Assembly (NCBI RefSeq): GCF_026745355.1
Contig: NC_079204.1
Location: forward strand, 48,034,285-48,098,284
Length of the DNA stretch: 64,000 nucleotides
Direction of reading: 5' to 3'
Origin: Beta vulgaris subsp. vulgaris
Taxonomy: Eukaryota; Streptophyta; Magnoliopsida; Caryophyllales; Amaranthaceae
Position 1 is the stretch's first letter. Every line of letters starts with the position of its first letter. Under the pieces are notes generated by a model. It made no database searches and was not told where the DNA came from. It worked only from the letters and a program-made list of their open reading frames with translations. A program made the position numbers and the translations under genes. Below are positions 54,508-64,000 of the stretch, one piece after another.

Positions 54508-54795
54508 TTACCTTTGCTGGACGGCGTCCAAGTATGCCGTCATTTTGGAATCTTTGGCGGCAAATTCCCCTTTTATTTGGCTGACGATGAGCAATGAATC
54601 ACTATATGCTTCAACCTCGGTAGCTTTTAAGTCTTTAGCCAGTGTTAATCCTGCTAACAATGCCTCGTACTCTGCCTCGTTGTTGGTAGCCTTGAAGTCG
54701 CAACTGACAGCTCGGGCTATGATGTCCCCTTGTGGCGACTTTAGCAATACGCCTAAACCGGCGCCTCGAAAGTTGGAAGATCCATCTACATGCAA
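54508..54795 (-). CDS. pol: Second (archaeal-type) RNase H of the Retand-type element
   Basis: The 95-residue frame MHVDGSSNFRGAGLGVLL to AYSDSLLIVSQIKGEF shows the Asp (HVDGSSN), Glu (NNEAEYEALLAGL) and Asp (AYSDSLL) of an active RNase H. A second RNase H after the usual one is a hallmark of the Tat lineage. It overlaps the preceding pol frame by ten bases because of a frameshift. It is not a separate gene but a polyprotein piece. Confidence 0.9.
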   Translation of the reverse strand: MHVDGSSNFRGAGLGVLLKSPQGDIIARAVSCDFKATNNEAEYEALLAGLTLAKDLKATEVEAYSDSLLIVSQIKGEFAAKDSKMTAYLDAVQQR

Positions 54796-56681
54796 GATCC
54801 ATTTACGTTAGTCGTATTAACCTCAAGCATACTTACCTCTGTTTGGGCTATTGCTTCTAGTGTAGGGCTAAAGTCCGCCACAAAATCCGCTAATGCTTGC
54901 GACTTTATTGCTGTCCGAGGTTGATAAGTGATGTCGTAGCTGCTCAGCGTTATTGCCCACTTGCTCATTCTGCCCGTTAGTTCTGGGTGTCTTAGAATAG
55001 ACTTGACGGGATAGTTAGTTTTGACATAGATAGAATGTGCTTCAAAATAATGTTTTAATTTTTTAGACGCCGTTACGATTGCCAAGACAAGTTTTTCAAG
55101 AGAAGAATACCTGGTTTCGGCGTCGACCAAGGACTTACTTACATAGTACACTGGCAACTGCCCGTCTTGTCCTTCTCTGGCTAGGACGGCACTCACCGAT
55201 GATTCGCTGACGGCGACATACAGCTGTAATGGCTCGTCGGCTACTGGCTTTGACAGCAATGGTGGCGTCATGAGGTATTGCTTGAGGTCTTGGAGGGCCT
55301 GCTCGTGTTCTGGCGTCCAATTAAATCCTTTGTTTTTCTTTAGGACATCGTAGAACAGTCGACATTTGTCGGAGGACTTAGAGATGAAACGATTCAACGC
55401 AGCGACGCGTCCTGTTAACTTCTGCACTTCTTTTACGCTTCGCGGCGATTGAATGTTGAGGATAGCCTTGATTTGATCTGGGCTAGCCTCTATGCCCCGT
55501 TTCGTGACTATGTACCCTAAAAATTTACCTGCGGATACTCCAAAAGAACACTTAGTGGGGTTAAGTTTCATGCCATACCTTCGAATGACGTCGAATGATT
55601 GTTGTAAGTGTGACACATGGTCGTGGGAATTTTTAGATTTGACCAACATGTCATCTATGTACACCTCCATGGTGTCCCCTAGCTGGTCTTTGAACATGGC
55701 GTTGACCAGCCGTTGATAGGTTGCGCCAGCATTCTTCAGCCCGAACGGCATGACCTTGTTGCAATAAATGCCGCGATCGGTGATGAATGACGTCTTTTCT
55801 TGATCTTCAGGATGCATGAGTATTTGATTGTACCCTGAGAAGGCGTCCATGAATGACAGCAACTCATGTCCGGCTGTGGCGTCGACCAGAGCGTCAATGT
55901 GTGGCAGGGGGAACGAGTCTTTGGGACATGCCTTGTTGAGGTCAGTGAAGTCTATGCAGACCCTCCACTTCCCGTTTTTCTTTCCTACAACAACGACATT
56001 AGCTAACCAATCAGGATATTTTACTTCCCTTACCTTACCGGTGTCAAACAGCTTTTGTACTTCGTCGTTGATAATTTGGTTTCGCTCTGGGGCGAACTTG
56101 CGTCTTTTCTGTTTGATCGGTTTGTGGTTTGGATCAACGTTGAGCTTGTGTGTGATCACGTCGGGATCTATCCCTGTAACGTCCTCATGGGACCATGCAA
56201 AACAGTCAGCGTTAGCTTTTAGAAAATCGATTACCTGTTGACGGACGTCGGGAGATAAGGCGGCCCCTATTTTAACCGTTTGATCCGGCCTGTTGGGGTC
56301 CAAGATGACCTCATCTACTTGCTGCTCGTCGAAGTCTTGTTCCCCAACGTCCCTATCTGTAATTGCTATGCTTCTGATTTTCTCGGCTTCAAGGACGTCT
56401 TGTAGCATTCCTTCGCGATCCGTCTGTCCCCTTTGATTTCCTGCACTCCCCACTTGGTAGGGAACTTCAAAGATTGATGAAGACGAGGGGACAGCCTTCA
56501 TGCTATGGATCCATGGCCTGCCTAAAATCACATTGTAAGAAGAAGGGCAGTCAATGACATAAAATTTAGTTGGCATGTTAACTCCCTTGGCGAAGTGGGC
56601 AGGGTCACTTCTCCCATGGTGTGCTTGGATTCTCCGCTGAATCCGACAAGGACGTAGATTTGCGGATAACGTCACGTTCAT
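54786..56681 (-). CDS. pol: Retand-type reverse transcriptase and first RNase H
   Basis: A long clean frame of 631 residues. Residues 35-60 (FYVIDCPSSYNVILGRPW) end the protease region, and residues 200-395 are the reverse transcriptase: GKWRVCIDFTDLNKACPKD, FMDAFSGYNQI, MPFGLKNAGATYQRL and the catalytic YIDD at 341-344. Residues 480-600 are the first RNase H, whose first catalytic Asp is lost (LYVAVSESS), a usual trait in Tat elements. Residues 1-30 and about 66-100 appear shifted. Minus strand, between gag/protease and the second RNase H. Confidence 0.95.
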   Translation of the reverse strand: MNVTLSANLRPCRIQRRIQAHHGRSDPAHFAKGVNMPTKFYVIDCPSSYNVILGRPWIHSMKAVPSSSSIFEVPYQVGSAGNQRGQTDREGMLQDVLEAEKIRSIAITDRDVGEQDFDEQQVDEVILDPNRPDQTVKIGAALSPDVRQQVIDFLKANADCFAWSHEDVTGIDPDVITHKLNVDPNHKPIKQKRRKFAPERNQIINDEVQKLFDTGKVREVKYPDWLANVVVVGKKNGKWRVCIDFTDLNKACPKDSFPLPHIDALVDATAGHELLSFMDAFSGYNQILMHPEDQEKTSFITDRGIYCNKVMPFGLKNAGATYQRLVNAMFKDQLGDTMEVYIDDMLVKSKNSHDHVSHLQQSFDVIRRYGMKLNPTKCSFGVSAGKFLGYIVTKRGIEASPDQIKAILNIQSPRSVKEVQKLTGRVAALNRFISKSSDKCRLFYDVLKKNKGFNWTPEHEQALQDLKQYLMTPPLLSKPVADEPLQLYVAVSESSVSAVLAREGQDGQLPVYYVSKSLVDAETRYSSLEKLVLAIVTASKKLKHYFEAHSIYVKTNYPVKSILRHPELTGRMSKWAITLSSYDITYQPRTAIKSQALADFVADFSPTLEAIAQTEVSMLEVNTTNVNGSCM

Positions 56682-57279
56682 CGATCCCCATGTCCTCTAA
56701 AGCGCCTCTCATCAGGATGTTTGCTGAACTGCCATTGTCCACTAACACACGTTTTAGTAAGCAATTACTGACAGTTAGAGATATTACCAGGCCGTCATGG
56801 TGTATGTCCCTATCGTCACCGAGATCGGCGTCATCGAAGGTGATTGGCATGGCTTCCAGCTCGATGTCACGAGGGTGACGAAGTTCTTTAGGGACGGCGT
56901 CTTGATTCAGACCGTCTCGCGCATGCCGCTTAGCTGCAGAATATGTTAGTCCACAGATATCTGAACCACCACTAATGACATTGATTACCTTGACGTGCGG
57001 TGGGGATGACGGCGGTTGACGTCGGTCGTCATCTTTCGACACCGTCTGCTTACCTTTCTCCGTCAGCAAGTCTTTTAGGTATCCTTGCTTCAGCAGGTGG
57101 GATACTTCTCGCCTTAGAGCGACGCATTCGTCAGTGTGATGCCCATGGTCTCCATGGAATTCGCACCATTTGGATTTGTCGCGATGAGCCGTCGACTTCT
57201 CATTCCTGAAAGGCCATTTAACAGCAGAACCTAAAGAATTAAAGTATTGAGATACCTCCCATAGTGACGTTGAAACCAT
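56605..57279 (-). pseudogene. Retand-type gag end and protease
   Basis: The frame of 224 residues holds a zinc-binding CEFHGDHGHHTDEC (C-x2-H-x4-H-x4-C, the variant usual in Tat/Athila) at residues 39-52 and the protease site VLVDNGSSANIL at 178-189 (Asp codon about 56737-56739). It begins and ends at frameshifts: the first ten residues overlap the end of the gag frame, the last twenty the pol frame. Confidence 0.85.
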
Positions 57280-58422
57280 ATTCGCTTAGCCTGGGAGGGA
57301 GACCGGGATCATTCTTCCAATCATTGACTGGCCCATCATGACGGACGCTATGGACCTGCTGCGGGCGCTCATAAGGCTTTTGACGCCAAGAGGCTTGCTT
57401 GTTGGACGTTGCTTTCCGGCTGTCAGCATAGGCATAAGCCTTTCTGGACTGCATGTCTTCTTCCAGCCTGATCTGGGCCAATGCTTTGGCTTGAGCATCC
57501 TCGAACGTCGGACATGGATATTTGGTCAGCTCCTTGTAGAGGTCTGATTCCTCATCCAGACCGCGTCTGAATGCCTCGATGGCCGTCCTAGCATCGCAAT
57601 TTGGGATAGACACTTTTTCCCTGTTAAACCTGTTCACAAATTCTTTAAGAGACTCATCAGATTTTTGCACAATCCTATGTAAGTCGCTAGCTTGTTTTTC
57701 CATTTTGCGACTACTAGCAAATTGCATATTAAAAGCATTAACCAATTGAGAAAAGAAGAGATGGTCCCGTTATTAAGATTAATGAACCACTGCAAGGCTG
57801 GCCCAGTCAGCGTAGAGCCAAATCCCTTGCACATGCATGCTTCCCGCATATTCTTCGGGATTGAGATGGTAATCATTCTTTGCTTGTACTGAGCGACATG
57901 GTCGTTGGGATCTGTGGTGCCGTCGTACAGTTTCATGGACGGGACGGAGAACCTCTTGGGCACCTCGATCAATGCTATGGGATCTGCAAAAGGAGAATCA
58001 GCATAACTGTTAGGAGTAGCTTTTTCCATAGGCCTGGGGACACCAGGGATACGGGCGATCATGTCTTCTAATTGCTGGAGACGCTGCTGGATAGGATCAT
58101 CAAGACGGCCTTGGGCGAACTCTTTTGAAGGGTCAGCACCGTCATTCTCGTCGTCATCGGCGTCTTCCTTTTCTGAATCATCAGCATCTCCGAGATCAGC
58201 ACGATTTCCCGGGGTCTCGAACCCTTCGCCGTCCAGATTTTGCATCCTGGAGACGCCACGGACATTGCGAGGCTTGGGCCCCTTGGACGGCTTCTTGGCG
58301 GATTTCAAGCTCTGGATCTCCATGCATGACGCGACGTAGCTCTCCTTTAACGTCGCCATCTCCGCTTTGACGCGATTGAGTTCGTCAATGACTTCCTGGG
58401 TGGTAACCCATTGTCCTGCCAT
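57239..58422 (-). pseudogene. gag: Retand-type gag
   Basis: The ATG at 58422 (MAGQWVTTQEVIDELNRVK) is preferred because it begins a coiled coil typical of gag; the longer frame from 58524 starts in the primer-binding region. After an acidic linker (KEDADDDENDGAD) comes the gag core, FSVPSMKLYDGTTDPNDHVA and ALQWFINLNNGTISSF. A one-base loss in a T-run near 57760 shifts to the frame 57239-57745 (FASSRKMEKQASDLHRIVQK). Confidence 0.9.
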
Positions 58423-58507
58423 AGCAAATACGAAAAGATGGAAGAGTATGGAAAAATAAAACAAAAAGATGCGATTGTCGAAGAATGTATGAAGATCTTG
58501 ATGTGGC

Positions 58508-58526
58508 CCCACGGTGGGCGCCAAAT
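58508..58526 (-). promoter_or_regulatory. Primer-binding site of the Retand-type element
   Basis: On the minus strand, directly after the 5' LTR, a short AATT is followed by TGGCGCCCACCGTGGGG. TGGCGCC at this place is typical for Tat elements. I do not name the tRNA. Confidence 0.8.
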
Positions 58527-59245
58527 TGTTTATGCCGATTTTGTACCAAGTACTAAAAAGGTTTAGGTGCCAACAACAAAATCATCATACTGATATCAAA
58601 TGACATGATAAATAAAACGAATTGCGTAAAGAGTAAAATAATGAAAGAAGCGAGAAATTGTTGACGCGGAAAACCCAAAAGGGAAAAACCGCGGGTGATG
58701 CTCTTGATCACCAATCCACTAATATGACGCTTGAAGCAGATGTTACAATAGTAGCCGATTACAATGATGGAACTCAGAGTATTTAGAGAGAAGAATAACA
58801 GGTAGGTGTTTTTTAGAGAGAGACGATGAGAGTGATAATAAAGAACATAAGTCAAAACTAGGTTACAAATTATGTATATATACTACTAAGAAAATATCTC
58901 CCCAGCTGCTTTAGAGTTGTTCCACAATTTGAGGGTTCCGTCAACACAATCCCGCATATATCTCAACCGCCCAAAATGACGCCAAGTAACGTCGCTTGAC
59001 TTAGTCTCCCCACTTCCCTCGCCAAACTGCAACATTAATTAGAAATTCGAAATGCTTAGGGAAGCCCGCCTATTCCAGAAAATCGAGGGCCAACACAATC
59101 CCGCATATATCTCAACCGCCCAAAATGACGCCAAGTAACGTCGCTTGACTTAGTCTCCCCACTTCCCTCGCCAAACTGCAACATTAATTAGAAATTCGAA
59201 ATGCTTAGGGAAGCCCGCCTATTCCAGAAAATCGAGGGCCCAACA
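58527..59245 (-). repeat. 5' LTR of the Retand-type element (719 bp, with duplication)
   Basis: Same as the other LTR except that 58942-59090 is repeated in tandem as 59091-59239, exactly 149 bp. 570 plus 149 gives its length, so there is no other length difference. Confidence 0.95.
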
Positions 59246-59656
59246 ATATGCTTGACCAAAATGATATGCTTGATATGATAAAAGTGCCCAGAAGAATTTC
59301 AAAGGATAGCATTAGCGGATGTCGATGCACTAATGACAAAGCCATCAAAATAACCTTAGTATGGCTGGAGGCGGGAGATGTCATTGAACTAGCCACTACT
59401 AAATACTTCATCTTATACTCGTTGTATTGTACACCACTTATTTTACATTAGTGTATCCTGTTTAGTAGCGTTATTTATCTTACCAACTTAAAAAAATGTA
59501 CATAAATATACACATGTTCAAAGAACATGATAAAGATATTATAAGGCGGATATGGGATAGTATGGATGTGCTGAATATTACCCAATATTATCTTTTTCCT
59601 TTCATCCTTCCTCTAAATCATTTTATCTTTTCTCCATCTTACTACCTCTATTTTTA
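59246..59656. other. Spacer
   Basis: The ATATG duplication (59246-59250) is followed by three near-copies of ATATGCTTGA. No gene. Confidence 0.5.
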
Positions 59657-60254
59657 CTAGAATTTTTTGCACGCGATGCGTGCTTGATTTTTTTTCGAAA
59701 CATAAACTCGATTTTCTTCGGCATAAGAGTCAAAATTTGAAGACATACGAAGTATAATTGTTTTTAGTTGTAAAATTTGATTGGTTTAGTTTCTGTCACT
59801 TAAGTCTCTCACCATTCTTTTTGTTTTTTTTTTTTTTTTTACTTTTCAAAGTTAAATTCTATGAATAAAATAAAAATTTTATTGAATTTATTTATGATTT
59901 CTAATATTATAATTTTTTAGTTGATTTTTGAATTAAGTACAGTACTTCATAAATTGTAAAAAAAGTGGACACTTTGATTTCAAGTCAATTTTTTCGTAGG
60001 TTGTAGTTTGTAAGTGAATTTTTAAGTTTTTGTAAAGTTTTCTCATTTTAGTGATTTGCATAACGTAAATTATGCAATTTTGTGATTTTAGTTGACTTGT
60101 GAGTGATTGTTATAATTATATTTTTGGTATTTTTGTTTGAAGCCCCATTTGATTTGTAAGTGAATTTGTAATTTAGAATGGGAAGGGGGTAACATAGTCT
60201 CTTCATTCGGGGACACCATAGCTCCCCCCCCCCCCTTCCCTTATATAATAGAGA
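59657..60254 (-). mobile_element. Non-autonomous Helitron
   Basis: On the minus strand the 5' end is A|TCTCTATTATATAAGGG. The 3' end is a perfect GCACGC-ATC-GCGTGC hairpin (59669-59683), eight bases, then CTAG|T (59657-59660). Insertion between A and T, TC start, hairpin and CTAG end are the Helitron signature. No Rep/helicase is encoded. A C-run lies near the 5' end (about 60222-60234). Confidence 0.85.
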
Positions 60255-60838
60255 TATGTTGTACTTTAATTCTTGAATGATATTTTAAATAAACCTTTTT
60301 ACCTTGATAATTAATCGCTATTATATAATAGAAAAAGATAGGTCCAAATTATATGTAAATTTTTTATTATATATAAGAAACTCTATAAAAAACTAAATAA
60401 TTCTTTTTCTTGTCTAACTTCTAAATTCTGATTTCACTACAAATACACCTCTAACTTTTTATCATGGCCCATTGGCCCACATTAACTGTGAATGGTTCTT
60501 GAGAATAGTGTTTTGTAAGTAAATTTTTGTAAATGTTTTTGTATATATTGACGTTCTAGGTTATTAGTTTTAGTTTGTATGTTAATTTTAAGTTTTAATA
60601 AAGTTTCTTGATTATTTGAGTGATTTGCGTGATTTTCTCAATTGTATGAGTGATTTGTAAAGTTTCTTCTTTTAAGTGATTTGTGAGTGAGTGTTGCAAA
60701 TTAATTTTCGATAGTTTTCTTTATTGAGTGCCGATTTTGATTTTGACATTCCTTTTGTAATTTAGAAAGGGAAAGGGGGCAAAATAGGCATTTGAAAAGA
60801 GGACACCATTGCTTCCCCCTTCCCTTATATAATAGAGA
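60255..60838 (-). mobile_element. Second Helitron-like unit, 3' end not found
   Basis: It has the same 5' end (minus strand TCTCTATTATATAAGGGAAG from 60838) and about 280 bases of similarity to 59980-60254, including GTGATTTGTGAGTGA and ATGGTGTCC-like parts. The 3' hairpin and CTAG are not seen before 60255. Either a truncated neighbour copy or an internal duplication of a single Helitron. Confidence 0.65.
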
Positions 60839-61353
60839 TTTGTCACAACATGAGGAGATGTACAATATTTTACGAGAACCATGTGAAAGAGCAAGATAAA
60901 TAGGGATGGAAAAGGTGTCAATATGATGAGGTGACGAAAAGAGAGAACTCATATAAAAAAAAAAGAATATTTTAACTATTTGAAAACATACAAATTAAGG
61001 AAGCGTTGCAATTTTTAAAAATAAGTAAATATTTTTGCACTTAATTTAGTTGCTAGACTACTTTTCACCAGTAGTAGGATGCCTTGTAACACCATTTTAC
61101 CTGCCATGGGAGGCTCTTTTCTCCTGCAAAAGGCCTCATCTCCATGTCAAACTCATTTGAGGAAAAAAAAACCTTCTTTGTTTTATAATAAGGAAAATAT
61201 TGGGAAGACGCACATTTGTGAGTCAGATAAATGAAAAGAGAGACTCGTATAATCGATGGAGAAATAAAAATAACCCTTTAGCCAAAATAAAAGTATTGCA
61301 TTTATTTTGCAACTTCTTTAAAAGAAAAGTGTTACACTTATTTTAAGACATAT
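60839..61353. other. Spacer
   Basis: Nothing recognised. Confidence 0.4.
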
Positions 61354-62069
61354 AAGTTGTAAGTATATTATTTGGAATATATGGGCGGAGAGAAATAGGC
61401 GAATTTTCGAGCATCGAAGCCAACCTGTGGCTGTGCTGGGCCAACGCATTATGCAACAGATTGAGGATTTCAACCAATATACTACTCGTATATATGGCGG
61501 TACAGGGACGAAGAGTGCGAGCAGCCCCTCTCGATGGTGCGCCCCCCTTTCAGCTGTGATGAAGCTAAACACTAATGCAAGTGTGGGCGAGGAGGGGTGG
61601 ATTGGCCTTGGTGTTGTGGCCTGTGACTCGGCGGGTAGAGTAGCTTTCTCAGTTGTGCGAAGAGTTCGTGCGTTTTGGCCTCCTAAAGTGACCGAATGCA
61701 AGGCCATTCATGTGGCGGTTAGGCTAGCAAAAGCTCATGGGTTAGTTAACGTGATCATTGAGTCAGACTCGCAGGTGGTGACGACAAGGTTGACAACAAC
61801 TGCATGCTTTTTACTTTTCTGATCTAGATACTATTCTTGGGGACGTTCTTGAGATATGTAATGGTTTTAATTCCATTAGTTTTACTCATGTCAACAGGGA
61901 TGGGAATACTGCTGCCCATAATTTTGCTAGAGTTGTGTCATTTGGAGTAGAGCAATGTTGGGATAATCATGTTCCTAGAGATGTAGCTCCTTATGTATTT
62001 ATGCACACTTTGTCCCTTGATTATTGCATTTCTCTTTTCCCCTCAAAAAAAAAAGTTGTAAGTATATTA
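61354..62069 (+). mobile_element. 5'-truncated L1 LINE with target duplication
   Basis: The insertion 61371-62054 ends in an A tail (62045-62054) and is flanked by perfect GTTGTAAGTATATTA copies at 61356-61370 and 62055-62069. Only the last 680 bases of an L1 were inserted. It is not the family of the L1 at 7284-11761: the protein similarity is only general. Confidence 0.95.
61373..62040 (+). pseudogene. L1 ORF2 C-terminus (RNase H)
   Basis: WNIWAERNRRIFE is the end of the region before RNase H. MKLNTNASVGEEGWIGLGVV starts the RNase H, with Asn in place of the first Asp; CKAIHVAVRLAKAHG and IIESDSQVV carry the other acidic sites. A shift near 61790 moves the end (FTHVNRDGNTAAHNFARV) to another frame. 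Confidence 0.85.
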
Positions 62070-62175
62070 CTGCTAAAAGTTTTGTGTACATAACTAGTTA
62101 TTTGGCCCAGGCTATGTTCCGGGTAAGAAAACATTTCATTTATTAATATAATACTTTATAATAATGACACTAAAT
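62070..62175. other. Spacer
   Basis: Nothing recognised. Confidence 0.4.
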
Positions 62176-62290
62176 ACAACTAGCCTAGTGGTTGAAACTT
62201 TAGTTAGTTTAGTATATGTACTTGAGGTCTTGGGATCAAACCCTATACTATGCAATTTCTTAATTTTTTTTATTGTACATGGATTACATG
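62176..62290 (+). mobile_element. Probable tRNA-derived SINE
   Basis: An A-box TAGCCTAGTGG (62181-62191) and a B-box-like GGGATCAAACC (62232-62242) lie 50 bases apart, in the plant SINE arrangement. A T-rich stretch with ATTTTTTTTATTG (about 62262-62274) follows. The borders are uncertain. Confidence 0.45.
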
Positions 62291-62567
62291 AATTAAAACT
62301 CCCTAGGAAGAGCGCCAAGTGGCACAGTTTCTTGTTTATGCACGCCTTTTAATATATTTGTATAGATTTTGGTACAAAAACATTCATTGGAATCTCAAAA
62401 CTTCATAATTCCAAACAAATAATTTATTTGTTCTTTTATAATTGTCGTTTTGACTTTTGCTCTATTCATATGAAAAACTTTGATCCTTTACATTACTAGC
62501 TAGTAATATACATCAATTAAATGTTATCATGTAATATGTTATTGGATTAGTTTCTATGAAGGAAGTA
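62291..62567. other. Spacer
   Basis: Nothing recognised. Confidence 0.4.
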
Positions 62568-63382
62568 TAGTCGGCAAAATAGACATGTACTCGTTGACCC
62601 GACCCAAGACCTGTTTTCCACCCGAAATAGAACTGAAACACGAGATAACCCGACCAAAAAGTAAAATAGACTCGAATATGACCCGAACCTACCCAACCCG
62701 AAATTGACCCGATAATGATGATTCGAACCCGACCCGAAAACTTGTCATTTTAGTTATCTTTTAAAAAATTAAAGGAAAAAAATGTCATGAAATACTATAT
62801 ACTCCATCCGTCCCATTTTATAGTTCTCGTTTCACTTTGGGCACGGAAATTAAGGAAAGAATGATTATTATGTACTTGTATTGGAAGTTGTTGTGTTTTT
62901 TTGATTTATTGTTATAAAAAAATGAAAAATAAATAGAAAATTAAATGGTGTGTGTGTAAAAAGAGGAGCATAAGATTGAAAGAACATTACATGAAGGTGT
63001 CAAAAACTCATGTGAAAAGGTGGAGAGAGAGAGAGTAAAAAGTGATGTTCAAAAATAGAAACAAAGAGCAATGGAAACAACATTTGAGACACCCAACAAA
63101 GAATAGGGGAACTATGATATGGGACGGAGGGAGTATAATTTAGCTAATGTCCATTAATTACTTAGCTTACTCTCATTAGTCTTTTATGTGTTTTTTATTT
63201 GCGAGATTGAAAATCCGATTTAAACCGACCCAATCTAACCCGGCCCGATATGGCCCAGAATCTCATAGACACGAGATGGACTCGGACTTGAATGGACCCG
63301 ACTCGAACGTAATCCAAACATAAAGTTGACCCGATTATAACCTGAGTCGCACCCGGCATGTATGACTCGTTTGCCACCTCTA
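62568..63382. mobile_element. hAT-type MITE interrupted by a Stowaway
   Basis: The left end TAGTCGGCAAAATAG and right end GTTTGCCACCTCTA are an imperfect inverted pair. The flanks GAAGGAAGTA and AAAGAAAGTA look like a worn duplication. Both subterminal regions are rich in GACCCGA and its complement. The Stowaway at 62800-63135 sits in its middle. Confidence 0.65.
62800..63135. mobile_element. Stowaway-type MITE nested in the hAT MITE
   Basis: TA, CTCCATCCGTCCCATTTTAT at the left and ATATGGGACGGAGGGAGTA at the right. The terminal repeats match over about 20 bases and the flank is TA. Different sequence from the 267-bp Stowaway family. Confidence 0.9.
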
Positions 63383-64000
63383 AAAGAAAGTATAATATAT
63401 GCCTTTAGAGGATAGTACCGTAATTACATTTTACTTACGTATTACATATATTCTATAATTTTTAGCTATTTTTTTAATCTTTTGAGTTCAACTTTCTAAC
63501 TAGAGTCATGACTCATGAGTCATGACCCATATCATACATGGTTAAATTGCGAGAAAAATTGTGAGAAGCAATTAATAATACAACAATCGATTGAAAATGA
63601 GTACTTCATTATAGGTAGATTATACGTATACTATTAGTAATTTCAACTTTTTTTTTTTCATTGTATCCTTATATTCCTAATTACCATGATTGCATATAAA
63701 ATTATGATAACAATATAATTTAGCAGGTAAAAGAAGTGCCAAATGTTAAAACTAGACGAACATATATATTATTAAATATTACAATAACCTATGATAAGAT
63801 GGAGGTAATTTTTTACTCATAAAAGATCACTTTATTATAATTATAAGTGATCCTTTTCAAATATAAGATTACCTCTTTACAAATATAAAAGCAACCCTTT
63901 TATGACATAAAATAAGGTAATCTTGCATTTATTTTATTATAAAGGATATTTTCTGTGTAATTACTTATCATAATAGCAATCTCTCGGAAGACAAAATGTA
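63383..64000. other. AT-rich end of window
   Basis: No gene. Near 63780-63960 short complementary pieces (AAGATCACTTTAT and ATAAGTGATCCTTTT; AGATTACCTC and AAGGTAATCT) suggest a decayed inverted-repeat element. Confidence 0.4.

Larger units (their letters stand above)
49670..59245 (-). mobile_element. Complete Tat/Retand-type Ty3/gypsy retrotransposon
   Basis: LTRs at 58527-59245 (5' in the element's direction) and 49670-50239 (3'), a perfect ATATG duplication, a primer-binding site next to the right LTR, and gag, protease, RT, RNase H, a second RNase H and integrase on the minus strand. Between integrase and the 3' LTR lies an extra gene on the opposite strand. The second RNase H and the antisense gene mark the Tat lineage (Retand, Grande and RIRE2 are relatives). 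Apart from one 149-bp duplication the LTRs look identical, so the insertion is very young. Confidence 0.95.

Noticed and set aside
53406..54811. Plus-strand frames (94-137 residues) opposite the Retand pol
   Set aside because: They are shadows of the clear minus-strand integrase and RNase H coding sequence.
61427..61822. Host RNase H-like gene
   Set aside because: It is part of a 5'-truncated L1 with A tail and target duplication, and has a frameshift.
1..64000. CRISPR array, rRNA operon or virus-defence system
   Set aside because: No regularly spaced short repeats with unique spacers and no rRNA sequence; the content is plant nuclear repeats.

Overview
This window looks like a repeat-dense stretch of a flowering-plant nuclear genome, most likely a eudicot. 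It is AT-rich and contains plant-type LTR retrotransposons (Sirevirus, Tork, Tekay chromovirus, Tat/Retand), plant L1 LINEs with an RNase H domain, a TRIM, CACTA, hAT, Stowaway and Helitron elements. I see one convincing host gene, a DUF761 (cotton-fibre-type) protein on the minus strand at 15526-16233. No ribosomal RNA, CRISPR array or canonical tRNA gene was found. No marker fixes the species.

Layout. 1-3778: 3' part of a Sirevirus-like Copia (gag, broken protease, doubled polypurine tract, 1441-bp LTR). 3779-7283: AT-rich spacer with two MITEs. 7284-11761: an L1 LINE with target-site duplication and a large internal deletion joining the endonuclease to the 3' part of the reverse transcriptase. 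11777-20380: spacer with the DUF761 gene, a SINE-like head and several MITEs. 20381-24526: a non-autonomous CACTA, a Stowaway, a minisatellite, a second CACTA end and a Copia 3' remnant with its LTR. 25683-31007: a second copy of the 267-bp Stowaway, two hAT MITEs with 8-bp duplications, and a 1.6-kb fold-back element. 31195-40852: a complete Tekay-type Gypsy with two 2370-bp LTRs and a CCGCC duplication, itself inserted in a polyA-tailed retroposon (about 31070-42222). 42477-43055: a TRIM. 43448-44137: a terminal fragment of a Mutator-type-looking element, and TA microsatellites. 44138-48910: a decayed Tork-type Copia. 49670-59245: a very young Tat/Retand Gypsy on the minus strand with an ATATG duplication and an opposite-strand, intron-containing extra ORF. 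59657-64000: Helitrons, a 5'-truncated L1, a SINE-like head, and a Stowaway nested in a hAT MITE.

How it fits together. Apart from the DUF761 gene, the window is layered insertions, and many boundaries can be read exactly from TSDs. Two modes of decay are visible. The old Tork Copia keeps one frame for about 1.8 kb in pol, with ten stops that all look like C-to-T or G-to-A changes. The young Gypsy elements instead carry single-base losses in short homopolymers, which could be sequencing or assembly error as easily as real decay. The most unusual features are the spliced antisense gene inside the Retand element with its own TATA-like promoter, the long fold-back element that would form a hairpin RNA, and the in-frame 123-bp duplication inside the Copia integrase.
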